From contig NC_088170.1 of the NCBI RefSeq assembly GCF_028769735.1, positions 55,895,585 to 55,959,584 of the forward strand: a stretch of 64,000 nucleotides of DNA. Reading direction: 5' to 3'. This DNA comes from Zonotrichia leucophrys gambelii (lineage: Eukaryota; Chordata; Aves; Passeriformes; Passerellidae). The notes beneath the pieces were generated by a model. It ran no database searches, had not been told where the DNA came from, and saw only the letters and a program-made list of their open reading frames with translations. Each line of letters starts with the position of its first letter. Within the stretch, counting starts at the first letter, position 1. Shown here piece after piece: positions 47,441-60,020 of the stretch. The position numbers and the translations under genes are program-made.

Positions 47441-48156
47441 CACCAAGAGCCATATGCTGGGTTTCCTTCTTTGTGTGGATTTATCAGTCTGTAGCCCCTA
47501 CTCCTGAAATTGTACTTCTGCAAAATGAACTAAGTACAATTTCAGAGGGACATTTCAGACCAAAGAACCTGTGGGTGAGGAGATATCTGAGTTCCAACCT
47601 TTGCTCTAAAGATCTTTTTTATGTTTCATAACAAGTAGTCCTGAATAAAATGGTTTGTCTTTTATGTATATCTTGATATTGGCAACTTCCTTCATTTCAC
47701 AATGAATGTTTAAGAAACATTTCTCACTCTCTTTTGTTCTTTGTCCTTTGCTTTTTCTCTATCCCAGATAATCTTTTCTGTATAGAATCAACAAGATGAG
47801 AGACACTCCCTGCTGTTATAAATAAACTATCTTGTTGATTATTGCATTTGCCAAGGAGATAAGAGATGAGAGTTTGTATTCCCTGAGACAGAAACTGGCA
47901 CTGACCCTAGGTCTCTTCTGTTCTGCAAAAATGAGTTAGCCAGTGAAGTATTTTATAAAAAGAAGAAAGCAGTACAGCAGCATCACTGACAGTGCTTCAA
48001 AGAAGGTCATCCTGCTTTGTTTCTGTGAAACAATTAGTTCTAAAACTAAGAAAAGTTGTGGATTTATTTTGCACCTGATTGACTCTACAGTCTATGAAAG
48101 CCATCTCTGAAGCTTTTCCTTTGATTGGGACAAAATGCTCCAATATTAGAGCATAG
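47441..48156. other. Non-coding stretch with a 12-bp inverted repeat
   Basis: AATCAACAAGAT (47786-47797) and its exact reverse complement (47829-47840) flank a 31-base loop. Nothing else was recognised. Confidence 0.5.
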
Positions 48157-48197
48157 TAAAAAAGAAAAAAAAAAAAGGAAAAAGGAAAAGAAGAGCT
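48157..48197. repeat. Poly-purine tract
   Basis: About 40 bases of A with scattered G on the plus strand (a polypyrimidine run on the minus strand). It underlies a Phe-rich stretch of a minus-strand open frame, which is therefore not credible. Confidence 0.85.
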
Positions 48198-51100
48198 TAA
48201 GCAAAAATCTTTTCCCTCAATCATAACAATTTTAGAGTCTCTAGTATTTCACCATCCAGTTTTTTAAAAGGTAAGAAAAGTTGGGAGGCATTGTTGGGAA
48301 GGCATGGTTGGCAAGGCACAGGCTAAATATGTATTAGTAATTAAAAAAGGCAAGGAATTATTCTGTGGCCCTGAGGATAAATGGAAGGTTAAGTTCACAT
48401 TCATATATTTTTCCCTTTCTTTCTTAGCAAAATGGGTTGAGCTTGTTCATGCTTCCTTGTTAACACAGTTCTTGATGTGTAATGTATTGTTTGAACTTGT
48501 GCTTGGGCTTTGGCTGGGAGAGAGTTCTCTTGTGTAAAATATTTGATCAGTTCTATTGTAACAGACATGGTCGTTGACCAGTGTGGAGCCCTTGCTAAAT
48601 TTCAGGACTAGCCATTGAGAATCCACATTAACAATACAATCTGTAAGAAATAAGGTTAAAATAATAAATGTAATAATTAAATAGATTTTAAATCTGGCAA
48701 AGTCTGCTTCTTAGAGAGATATATGGAATCATTTTGTAACAAAGTTCTTGATTTTACTGAATAACATATTATTTCACCTCTCAGAAGTGGGATTTATCAC
48801 CTTATTTTTTATATTTCTCTGTTAATAGTTCTATCATGTTTTTTCCACTCAAAATAATGTTGAGAGCAAAAAATTATTTCATTTGTATGTAGATCCAAGA
48901 ACCTCTTATTATCCTAATTTAAGCTTTAACAGCCTATCAAAAATACAGCAGTAGTTCTAATACAAAGTTTCTTAAACTTTTATTTCAGGATATTTACAAT
49001 TCTTGTACAAAAAAACTGTCTGCCCTTTGTGCTCACACTTTTACTATCCCTCTGGGTGGTAAGGATGATGGGGTTCGTCTTCAAGAAAAATTAGAAGAAT
49101 GAATGAGAAGGGGGTCGCAGATGTGCCACCAGGTTCCCTTATTCTTTACCACAATCTCCCTGACATTGATGGTGGAGATTTCTTCCACCTGTTCAATCTG
49201 CTTGGAGTTATTTTCATGTGTTCTTAAAAAGACTTATTGACCTTTCTTTCCTTTTTAGCCCACATGTTCATTATGCAGCCATTCCTCACTTTTCTTAGAC
49301 CTATATCAGATATAGTTAGACCATTACAGAATCAGCATTAAGCTACATCAAATAAGTCACTGCAGCAAAAGTGTAAAACTACAGGAAAAAGCCCTCCTGA
49401 GCCTTGTCTTACACTTCCATGCTTTGAAGTCACAGGTGAAACCAAACCACAGCTGCACATGACAATTATCAGTACATCCCAAGGCCGAGGTTAAATCATT
49501 GTGAAGCCTGCAGCTTATGGCTAAGAACATTAAATTGACAGAGAGAAGTGGCCTTCCACTTAACAGATTATTAAAATTTTTTTAACTCCTTACTCACTAT
49601 AAATAGGGAGAAGGAGTGTAACTCAGAATTTCTACCAGCAGAAATTCAGGGACTAAATGCCGGGCATGCAACACAATTTTGTGTCTGCCTGTCTCTTAGG
49701 GGCTTTAAAAGTTTACGATTTCAGTCACACCTATAAATACGTATGCTATTTGTATATGGAAGAATATACAGCTGATGTCACACTGGATGATTTTGCAGTT
49801 TTTTCCTGTTGTTTGGGTATTTTTTTGCATTTTTTTTTAATTTGGATTTTTTTCCATCACAACTCACAGTACTGAATGAGAAAAATTAGCAAGAAAAAAC
49901 CAATACATAAGGGTAAGATTCTGTTTCAGATGTCATTGAAATTAGTGGTCCTGATTCTGTATCAAATTGCAGAAAGCCACACTCACTTCGCTGGAACTCC
50001 TCTCTAAGAAATGAAAAATCATAGGAGATTTTTTTATCAGAAAATTATTATGCATTCAGTGTTCCATGAGGCAAATGAAATTTGCAGATAATTAATTATA
50101 ATTCATTAGCATCCTTGATCAATATTTATGGTGTCTGTATTTGACTGCCTTTCCCTTAATATTCCACTGAGCATTGACTGTGTACAGATTATATAGTTTA
50201 GTCTAAGAGTTTCAAAATATTTTAGCTGTTACAAACTGTGAGACAAAATTACAAGGCTGATAAATAATAGTCTCATATGTCCACATTAACCTATTACCTA
50301 TTTTTAAATCAACAGCATCAGTATTGTGATTTCACAGAACCAACTCATTGTCCATTACTCCTTTGTTTGCAGCTGCTAAATAGTTTTTTGGTGTTCTTAA
50401 ATAAAAACTCAATAATTTCAGTATTATCAGCATTATTTTTCAGTATATGTGATGAATACTTTCTTCACAGAGACAGTAAGTACTCATCAGCAAGGTAGAA
50501 ATGAGTTTTATGTTTGTAATGCAATTCTATAATACAGCCTCTTTACTAGAATGCAATATATACTATTTATTCCAAAAAGCCCACCTTAAAATCCCACAAA
50601 ATATTTTGTCATTTAGATTTTTTATGGGGTACCAAAGTCTGAGATTTGAGCACCATACGGTATAAAAAATTTTTAAAGATTTTCAATGTTCTAGTAATTG
50701 GCTGCAAACCCAAAACATTCCATATTAGCAACAAATTACATACCCTATCCCCTCCCCTGGTGTAGATCTCTAAGACCTTGCATCAAAACTTCATGAAAAC
50801 TCTTGCATATTAAAAACTGGAGCTGTGTAATTTCCAAATACTTCTGCAATTCTCTTTACAGTAAAATAAGGCAGAATTTTTACAAGAGAACAGTTAATAT
50901 TGTTACAAAAGGGGCCATTAAGACCGTCCAAATGAAAATAGAGGATTGAATGCTGGAAAGAGTATCCTGGCTGAAGAGTTGAAAACATCCTGCCTAAACT
51001 TTCATTAAAATGTAATGACAAGCAAGAACCTATTCCTCTAATTATTTTGTAGTAATATTAAACAATAGTCTGCCTACATTTAAAAAATTGAAATTTATAT

Positions 51101-51774
51101 TTTTTCTCATTTATTCAAATAACTGAAAGGTACAGCTAGCTGGATGGCTGTTACCCCTCTGTAAATATGTGAACTTGACCTCAATATTTAGAGTCTTCTT
51201 AGTACAATTGTAAAGTAAATATGGAAAACTGAAAATACATGTTTCCTCATTTCCAAAAAATCCCAATCCCCACCTTTTTAACAGCCATACTTTTACAGCA
51301 TCACAGATTTTCTTCTTATGTGAACTTTTCATATAAATGTGATCCCTTTCATATACACTGTCTGAGATAAATCATGAAAAATTCAAAATAGATTATTTAA
51401 TCAAAGTTCTTAATTCTAGCAGAGATTAAGTGTAAAAAGCATGATTCCTGGTTAAAAATGTGCAGATGATGAGTTTAATAAATGCTCATAGGTGAAAGCA
51501 ATATACCATTGGAGAGTAAAGATTCTGTGGAACAGCAGCAACAGAAGGTGGCTCAGTGGTCGCATTTGGACAGGTGGCTTTAAAATATGTTCTGTGTCAA
51601 CTATCTAAAACCTCAACCTGCTTTCATTGAAGCTGATGGCAAAATTCCCATTGAATTCAGTGGGGGCAAGAACAAAGTTCTTATTATGCCTTCAGAGAAA
51701 TTAATCTCCTCTTCAGTTCTCATGTACTATACATATGCAGCCTATAGTTAGAAAATGTCATATAATTAGTGTTT
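48198..51774. other. Non-coding stretch, nothing recognised
   Basis: AT-rich sequence with open frames of no more than 77 codons. Around 50040-50160 a TAATTAATTA and ATTCATTAGC cluster has the look of a conserved non-coding element, without proof. Confidence 0.55.
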
Positions 51775-51819
51775 AAGAAAAACACTTGCAAGAAAATACT
51801 GCAAGAAAAACACTTGCAA
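51775..51819. repeat. 17-bp direct repeat
   Basis: AAGAAAAACACTTGCAA occurs at 51775-51791 and again, exactly, at 51803-51819. The spacer is 11 bases and itself contains a partial copy of the unit. This is probably a local slippage duplication. Confidence 0.9.
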
Positions 51820-54800
51820 AAGTAGACACTAACTGAACATCTGATAAACTTTAAAATATTGATAGTCCTTTTTTTCTTTGAGCTTTTCTGTTTCACAAAC
51901 TGCTATTGACTATGTGAGTCATGCGAGTTTAGTTCCAATTGTTAACATTATGCAAATCTATTTTATGTTGAGTAAGGCAACAAATTTTATTTGGGATTTC
52001 TAAGTCTATTGAAAGAGAAGATACACTATTTGACATAATTAGAGAAGTAGAATAAATTATAAATTGTCAATTGAAAATTAAGATTTTATAAATATTTTCA
52101 GAGCTGAGTCCTAACTCTCAGTTTGTCCAATCACACCAGTAAACAAAACATTTTTGCAACAAGTACCAAAATGTATTATATCTGTAGCTACCTATGTGTC
52201 ATTTATCTGAAGTATAATCCAATGGGATTTGGCATCATTCCATTGCTTTATTGTAATATTATGAATTATTTTTCTGTCGTTTCACTAAGCATTCAGATAG
52301 TTGCTGTTGCACACTTTGTGTGCTCTGTCATATCAGTTATTGTGGTTGATACCAAAGGGACTATCCTTCCTTTATAAACCATTTTTATAAATTACACAGC
52401 TTTAATAATGTATGCTTTTATAGTTTTTGTTGTTAAACACTGCCAAGAGCAATGAGACTTAAGATATAAGTGAGTTGCAAGTATGTATTCTTCAGTCATA
52501 ACTGTTGGGGAGCAGGATTTCAGGTCTCTGCACACCAGTACACATAAATAGTTAATTCTTTGGGTTATCTGGGAACATTTCAGTCAGTCACCTGCATAAA
52601 TTAAATAATGAACAGGCTTGAGGCAATGGATCAACTTGAAACCAGGTGACTGTTTGAACATTCACAATAACATATTTCACTAATAGTTACAGAGGCCCTT
52701 CAGATGCAAGCTTTGGACAGCTTGGCATCTCTTTTTCTGGCTAGTTCAGTTTGGATGCCTGTGTTGATTAGCATTCTGTATGGAGTCTTCAAAGAACTCA
52801 CTCAGGTCATTCCTGCTACTGACATGATTGAATTGTGTCCAGGTGAGATACTTTTAGACAATAGAAGAAACTCATGCCTGCAGAAATAGTTGCATAGAAC
52901 AATTTTTCTATGTAGAAGTTTAGGAGATGTTTTGTGTGCATTTTAAATGTATCAACAGTGATGAATTGTGATAGTTAGTCACAGAAGGTGACTGGAGATC
53001 TGATCCTCTGTGCAAGTATTACATCACAATAAGATTCCAATAAATTAAGTTTTTCTTGCTTTTTATCCAGCAGTGAGTATCAGAGTGCAGCAACACTATT
53101 AATGAGTTAGTAACATAAGTAACAAGCACCAAATGACATTAGGATTCTTGAAATATTCTTCCTGGCCTGAATCTGCAGAAGACGGTTTTCCTGTTTTCCA
53201 CCTGGTGCCATGCTGTACCTATCTGTTTCATGCTGCCTCAGTTTGCAATCTGTCCCAAGTTTGAGCAACAGTATAGAGCTCCTAATGCTCCTTCTGCGGA
53301 ACTGAATTGTTCTCTATCTTCCATTGACTGTAGTGTCTAAATGCAGAGATCAACATTTAAATATGTTGACTCCTACTTCTCGTGTCCAGTCAGTTGAATT
53401 GCTCTTTTACAAATGCTTGCTTTGGTATCCTTTGACTAGAGCAGGAGCTTATACACCTAAATTTGGACACCTCAGTATCTTGACTCCCATGCCTGATGTG
53501 TAGTATCCAAATCTGCATGGAGTGCAGTGTTTGATACCTGGCAGGTGTTCAACATAATAGTGGGAAAGAAAATTAAGTCGGGAACTGGCCATTGAAAACT
53601 GAAATGAAATAGGTACTAAAAAAAATATTACACTTTTAACACTAAGGAGAGCTATCTATTTAAAGACCTTCTACTGGCAGGTCTTTAATGAGAATCAAAT
53701 ATCTTTCTTTAAAAAAACAAATTGTCTTCAACTGCCTTCTTTTGAACAGTTGTGTTTTTTCTTCCGTCATATTTTCTGAAAAATCCAAGTTAATTAAGAA
53801 TATAAGACTTTCTGTTACTGCTATTTTGATGAGAATACAGATTTTTCTTATCAATTAAACAAAAGGGAAAATAGTACTGTCAGTCTGGATAATGATTCTG
53901 CATATTGATCAAACATATTCCTTATTAGATTTTTGAGACAGAAGACTGCAGTTTAATATCTAATGATTATTCTTATGCCAATCTGAGCAACGATAATTAG
54001 AGTGTGATTAACATTGTGATTGAGCTCTGTGTCTATCTCTTTTCCTCAGATGTTTTTGCCAAGTTTTCTCTCTGGCGGAAGTGCTGGTACAAATTGCTGG
54101 TACAGATTTATCACATCTTTAAAATCTTGTACTTAATGATTAAATGCCAGAATTTTTATACAGCAGTAAGTAATATGAACAAGAATATTCTGACTGTGGC
54201 TGACATTTTTAAAGGTTTTTCTTTTCTTTGGACATGTCTAAGCTTCCACATCTATTATCCTGTACTTTTATTAGTATCCATGTATTGTGTCTTAACAATT
54301 CCTACGTGTAGTCAAGGTCCATGAGCAGATTTTTCAGTCTTCTTTGGGGAACACTGAATTCATTGCAATTCAATCCGTGAATGGAAGCTCCTGAAAAATA
54401 CATGCTGGATAAGTGTATTATGTTAGCAGGTTCTTTTCAATGATAATGTCAGAAATGTCCTTAAGTACTTTAAAACAGAGCATTCGTAAACTTCCTAGGC
54501 TGATGCATCCTAGTACAGAACACTCTTTGCAGCCATCAAACTTGAGAGAGCTAAGAGTTCAGTATTGCTAAGCTTTGGCCTGAAAAAAATAATGTTTAAA
54601 CACCTCCACTTGGTCATTAGCATACCTGTGCAGAATTATCTGAATGAGAAAAGGGTAGAATTTGGCATCTGCCCACTGCCTGCCTAGACCTAGAACCTAT
54701 ACAAAGCAATTTCCATCAGGGGAGAATTTTCTGCATAATTTTAAAATGATGAGGGCATTGTGTCTATCACATTTAAAAATAATCTAGTTGGAGATGGAGG

Positions 54801-57800
54801 AAGAAAGTGGTGTGGATCACCTATATGTTCTGTGGCTGCTTTATTACTGTAAAAAAATAATCAAGATACAGGGTATATGAAAAATGAGGGCACATAATAA
54901 ACTGCCTTTTGATGGCTTCTAGGTTCCTGACTCTACTTCAGAGTACTTCAGGAACGTTATGTGTTTCATGAATTAAAGACACTGTTTTGATTTACTAAAA
55001 TGTAATTCAATGAGAAAATCAGAATTGTAAAAGAAGAGGACAGCAATGATTATTTATGAGACTTGCTTTTGTTTTCAATTATTTTATAGTCTTTAGACAT
55101 CTTTATATGCCTTTTAAATAATTTTTGTGAAGTTTCTTTTAAATATACAATAAAACTTCTGGCTAATGATGTGTAAGGAGCATTTTTTCTTTTTTCTAGA
55201 TTAAAAAGCTTGAGAAAGGAAGGGGAAGATAATTTTTTCTTTCACTTTTGATGCAAAATAGCCATAGAGTATGTTCTTCAAATATTTACTGATCTGTTCT
55301 GCCTTGCATTCCCACTTTCTACTAAAGGCTATGTTGATAGTCTGCTGCAGTCTTCTGATTTTACTACTACTCATGACACTATGAACCTTCTGGAATCTTC
55401 TCTTGGCTCATCCATTTTACTGGTTCTTGTCCTTGGGAAATTGCCTTAATGAATGCAACAACAAATTTTCTCCCATTGCATGTCTTGTTATGACTTAAAG
55501 TTTTACCAGGTAGGTAGGGACAAATCTGGTAGCTGCTCAGTGTGAAGAAGGAAGGATTAATGGGAACTGGCCATTAATCCCTGGTCTAACTCAGAGAAGA
55601 GGAAAAGAGAGCTCTGAATGCACAAATCAACCAGGCACAGCCTAAGGAGCATCAGCTGAGCCTGTTCAGGGTGTGCAGGGGCAGCTGCCCGCAAAGAGGA
55701 TTCAGCCAGCAGACAGATCACAGCACTATCCATGGAATTTTTCTTCATGTCAAACCAAAGATGTTGGCCACTGCTTTGGGGGGACTTTTTGGAGGAATGA
55801 CTGAATTTCCAAGGAGTTTTTTACCTTTTGACAAGGTATGCTATAAATATGAATGATGTGGATGCATTTTCTCACTGAACTCCATGCATTTCTGCCCTCT
55901 AATTTAATAAACACTGTTAAATAAATAATAAATTTAAGATGGTTTGTAACTAATTATTTAATACTCCTTTGGGTAACAGGGTCTCATTGGAACAGGTGCG
56001 GTCTCCTACCATGGATTCATGTGGTACCATGCTCATCCTGCTGGAAGCCTCTAATCCCTAATGATTTACAATTAATGACCAGGATCAAAGCAAGAAATCA
56101 ATCCAGACAAAAATATTTTATCCTTTTCCTAAATCTGGACTTAATGGATCTTAACCTACTCTCATATACAATAGCATCACTGGGTAGAAGTGAAGGACCT
56201 GAATCTGATCACATTGTCACTTTAGGAAGACATTATGTTCTGAAAGTGGAAAATCCCAAACCTACCCTCTCCATCACAGCTTGAAATACATCCTCTGAAA
56301 TAAAATGAGAGGTAAAAATGTCCATTAGATACATCCAGCTATTCATCAATGTTTCTGGAATCATAGAATAGAAAAAGATACTTTTCAGCATGGTAAATAC
56401 TGCAAAAAAAAAAAAAAAACCCAAAAATGTTTAGAATATTATTCTTGGGGCTGTAGTTGCGTCTGCACTTCAAAGAAGTTTTCTAAAACATTGCACATGG
56501 ATTTAGGTCCCAAAGTCATGGAAGGAAGGAAAAAAGCAAAATGGTATCTTGGCTTTAGACTAAGACTTTGGGAATTCAAATGAGTGAAATGGACCAGACC
56601 TAGAAGTAGTTATTCCCTTTATGTTGTGAAGATAATGACAAAACCAGAAGTAATGCAGGGAATTTCCCCACTATTCTCTACAAAATTAAAAAGGTATACA
56701 ACTCCCTCTGTTAGCTGATTTCATTAGGGTGCCTTTAAATTAGAGCAAAGTTCATTTTGTTGGCTTTTAATAGACTCTCTTAGGACAATCTGGTTTTGAC
56801 TCATAACAATGTATGATCTCTCTTGCCAGGGCATTCAATTTCTTCTTAAATTAATTCAAATCCTCCCTTGTAATTTAAAATTTTTATTTGTCATTGTCAA
56901 AGAAACATCAATTATTTCTGGCTCTGCCCTCAATTTGGCTGCAAGAATCAGTCTCTTGGTACTGTTTAAAAACTTGTTAGGAATTTCAGGAAGGGTACTG
57001 AGCAATCTAATGATAATTATTTTTGTCATTGTTAGCTTGAGTAATCATGTAGCCTTTGTAAAGGAGTCTGATAATGGTCCTATATTCTACAGGAATAAGA
57101 GTTGTATAGACTAAAAACATAAAATGTGACTTGGTTGGGAGTTTCTAAATAAATATAGGATATGAATTAACATAAGTGGAAACTCTGCTTTGTAGGCAGG
57201 AAAGTTAATTTTCATATCTTTGTTTTGTATCTCATGAACATCAGAAACTCATTTATTTTCTTTCATTATCTTTTGCCTAGATTGAATTTTCACAATAATT
57301 TTCTTTCTTTATCAGAAGTTCTAATGTCATAGTTCCATAACTATTTAGCAAGAAGTCTGATAACGGCAATACTCACTCTGATGTCCTCTTCAAACTCCAT
57401 ATTGAGGAGAACACACAGTCCTTTCAGATCTGTCACTCTTTCTGTCAGTAGCTTTTTTGAATGTGGATATGACCATATGTGCTGACTTAATGAATTATGA
57501 GCAGTACAATTATATGCCTGCAGAGAAGACAAGGACTGCAGGAGGCAGGATGCCTGCAGGATAAGGTTTGCCTTCATTTAAAAAATCTCAGACATATAAC
57601 CAAATACAAACTCTGGATTCATTTTTAGTGATACCCATAGAAAAGAAAAGTTCAATGAGTTAATTCTTTCTCTAGAGAACCTATTTTTAATACAAACAGT
57701 TGAAGCTAATGTATTCCTTTCCCACAGGGGCACACAGTCTGTCAGCAAATGTATTTTTCCCATGAAGCCCACAAGTTTTCAGTGTTACAGGACACAGTCT

Positions 57801-58250
57801 CTGTGGTAAACAAGGTCACTTGTCCTTACTAAACAGAATTTCAAGCCTCAAGCATACTCATTTAACTAATGAATTTATAAATTAATAATATATTTATTTC
57901 CTCTTTGTAAAAGAAAATATTTATATGAAAAGGAGAAAAAGGTCATAAAACAGTTACTGAAATTCTCTGTGTGTCATCAGGTGCAGATTGATTTAGCACA
58001 GCCCAAAATGTATCACAAGTTTTTGTTTTAACCAGAGGAAGCCCAGAACTTACCCTAAGAATTCAGGATCTATCCAGGACAAAAACTTGAATAGTCATAC
58101 TCTTGTGACACTGTTACATAAGAAGTAGCATCTAAATTTGTTAAGAGAATTAATTCTCAATCTCATCTTAGTTATATATTACAGTACTCTTCTTCCAGTA
58201 TGCTTGGAAGGTACTGGTACTCACATAATAATTTCCTCTTTTTTTCTCAC
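51820..58250. other. Non-coding stretch, nothing recognised
   Basis: Over six kilobases with open frames of up to 106 codons (54004-54324) and no domain. A moderately GC-rich patch around 55600-55740 contains the palindrome GGGCAGCTGCCC (55679-55690). A run of 16 A lies at 56404-56419. No retroelement was recognised. Confidence 0.55.
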
Positions 58251-58278
58251 TTTTTTTTTTTTTTTTTTTTTTTTTTTT
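58251..58278. repeat. Poly-T tract (28 T)
   Basis: An uninterrupted run of 28 T, preceded by a T-rich stretch with single C residues. No associated retrocopy was recognised. Confidence 0.95.
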
Positions 58279-59954
58279 GTAATTTGACAGAGGAAATATT
58301 TGCTCCTCAAGCGTCTAAATAAAAAATTAGGGAAGAAAAGAGAAATTTCATAATAAGAACGAGTGACAAGAGGAGGGGGCAGGAGTTCACAGTCTCTGTG
58401 ACTGGCCACCTTGCTCTGAATTTGGCACAAATCCAACACGATTTACATTCTCTGTGCATTTCTTCCCTTTATGCAGAAGTGCTGCTAACTCAGCAGGGTG
58501 CTCCTCTTCAATCAGTGTTGAGCTGGCTGGGACTTTGGTTTAGGCACACTGATAATTGTCTGTCTGGAAAGAAGCTAAAGCAAGTACTGCAATTTTCATT
58601 TGAACACTTAAATTCTTGAGAACAATCAAGTGTTTTACCCCAAAATTCACCCTTCCTGAATTTGGAGGCAGATTTTTCTCCAAGATGAACTGCAGTCAGA
58701 AAATAAACTTGTCAAAAAACCGGTATGCAAGGATTAAGTTATTTAGATAAATGTTAATTCTTCATTCATGCACCTCAGATAGAGTTAGAAGGGAAAGAGA
58801 TACTATTAGTACTCAGAAAACAAACAGTGTAGGCCAGGAGTTTATATAAGGTATTTAAGAGACAAAAAAATCAACTTGACAGACAGGTTGAAGGCAAGGA
58901 CATCACCAGTAATATATCAGGAATATTTTCTGAGAGCAACAGTCCTTGGCAGTTATTAATGTAGCCCTGTAGACCAGGAAATGTAGTGTTGCCACCACTT
59001 TTTAGCAGATCATAGGATCAGAGATGAGGCTTGCCAGGCTTTATCTAAAGATCTTCTGGCCTACAAGGGATTTTGTTTCAACTTCTTTAGATATAAAGGC
59101 CATTTTATAATGACCAGGTCTGATCAGTTTTATTTTTCATTATATAATTTTGAGGAACAACCATGCACTTATATCTTTAGAAGAAAATTGCTGTGCATAG
59201 AATTATATATTCAGCATATAATTTAATACTTGTAACTCTAGAATAATGATGTAGTGCAGAATGCAAGTGTGGTATTTCAGCAAAGGCCTTGGAAGTGAGG
59301 ATCCAGAATGCAGTGCTGAGGAGTAAAATTTAAAGAGGATAGCTGAGACACATAGTTGACACTAGAAACCACTGAGATGTAACACAGATGAAAAAATTGA
59401 GATCGAGAATGATGTAAAATCGGTTTTGAGAAGAAAAAGTATCTGATATAATTTAGACAGGCTATATCTAGCAAATATAGATGTAACATGGAGGTGTGGA
59501 CAGATAAAAGAGAAACAGTAAGTATGAGAGAAATTTTTTTAAAACAGCTCTAATGTATAAAAATGCCCTGTATTAAAAAGAAAGGAAGAAACTGTCACCA
59601 TCATGATCCTCCCTATGAGAGGCTTGGGAAATTGTTAGCTTGCTGTAAGCCTTTCACCACATGTCAAGGATGAAATCACTCAGAAACACTAGAACTGTGA
59701 CTGTAAAAGTAGAAAAGGGAGTATATATTAAGAATAGTGAGTGTAACAATTGTAATATTAGTGATATTTTCCACAATACTATATTTTTTTCAGTAATTGA
59801 AATATCTATACTTAGACTGCTAAGAATTCAATGTTGCTAAAAATGTATGTGACTTAGCTTTACATATTAGATTTGTTTCTTTTTGTTTCAAAAGAGTGTT
59901 TGAGTAAATGCTAGTACCTGGGACTAATTTTTAACAGTAGGTTAAAATACTTAA
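58279..59954. other. Non-coding stretch, nothing recognised
   Basis: Open frames of no more than 73 codons, none with a domain. ATCATAGGATCAGAGATGAG near 59011 faintly recalls a CR1 tail but the match does not continue. Confidence 0.55.
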
Positions 59955-60020
59955 TACATTAGTGAGATCTCTAAAGTTTTCTTTAGAGATCTCTTAAGGT
60001 TTTCTAAAGTTACTAATGTA
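59955..60020. repeat. Nested palindrome
   Basis: The inner perfect 13-bp inverted repeat GAGATCTCTAAAG / CTTTAGAGATCTC (59964-59976 and 59981-59993) has a TTTT loop. An outer perfect 9-bp pair, TACATTAGT (59955-59963) and ACTAATGTA (60012-60020), abuts the inner stem on its left arm and is separated on the right by 18 bases. That 18-base insert carries a second, diverged copy of the GTTTTCT-TTAG unit. Confidence 0.85.

Noticed and set aside
54004..54324. 106-codon hydrophobic open frame
   Set aside because: Hydrophobicity follows from T-rich composition; no family resemblance.
56350..56390. AATCATAGAATAG as a CR1 tail
   Set aside because: Only about ten bases match and no GGTTGGAA-type block follows; similar short matches at 18397 and 59011 were also dismissed.
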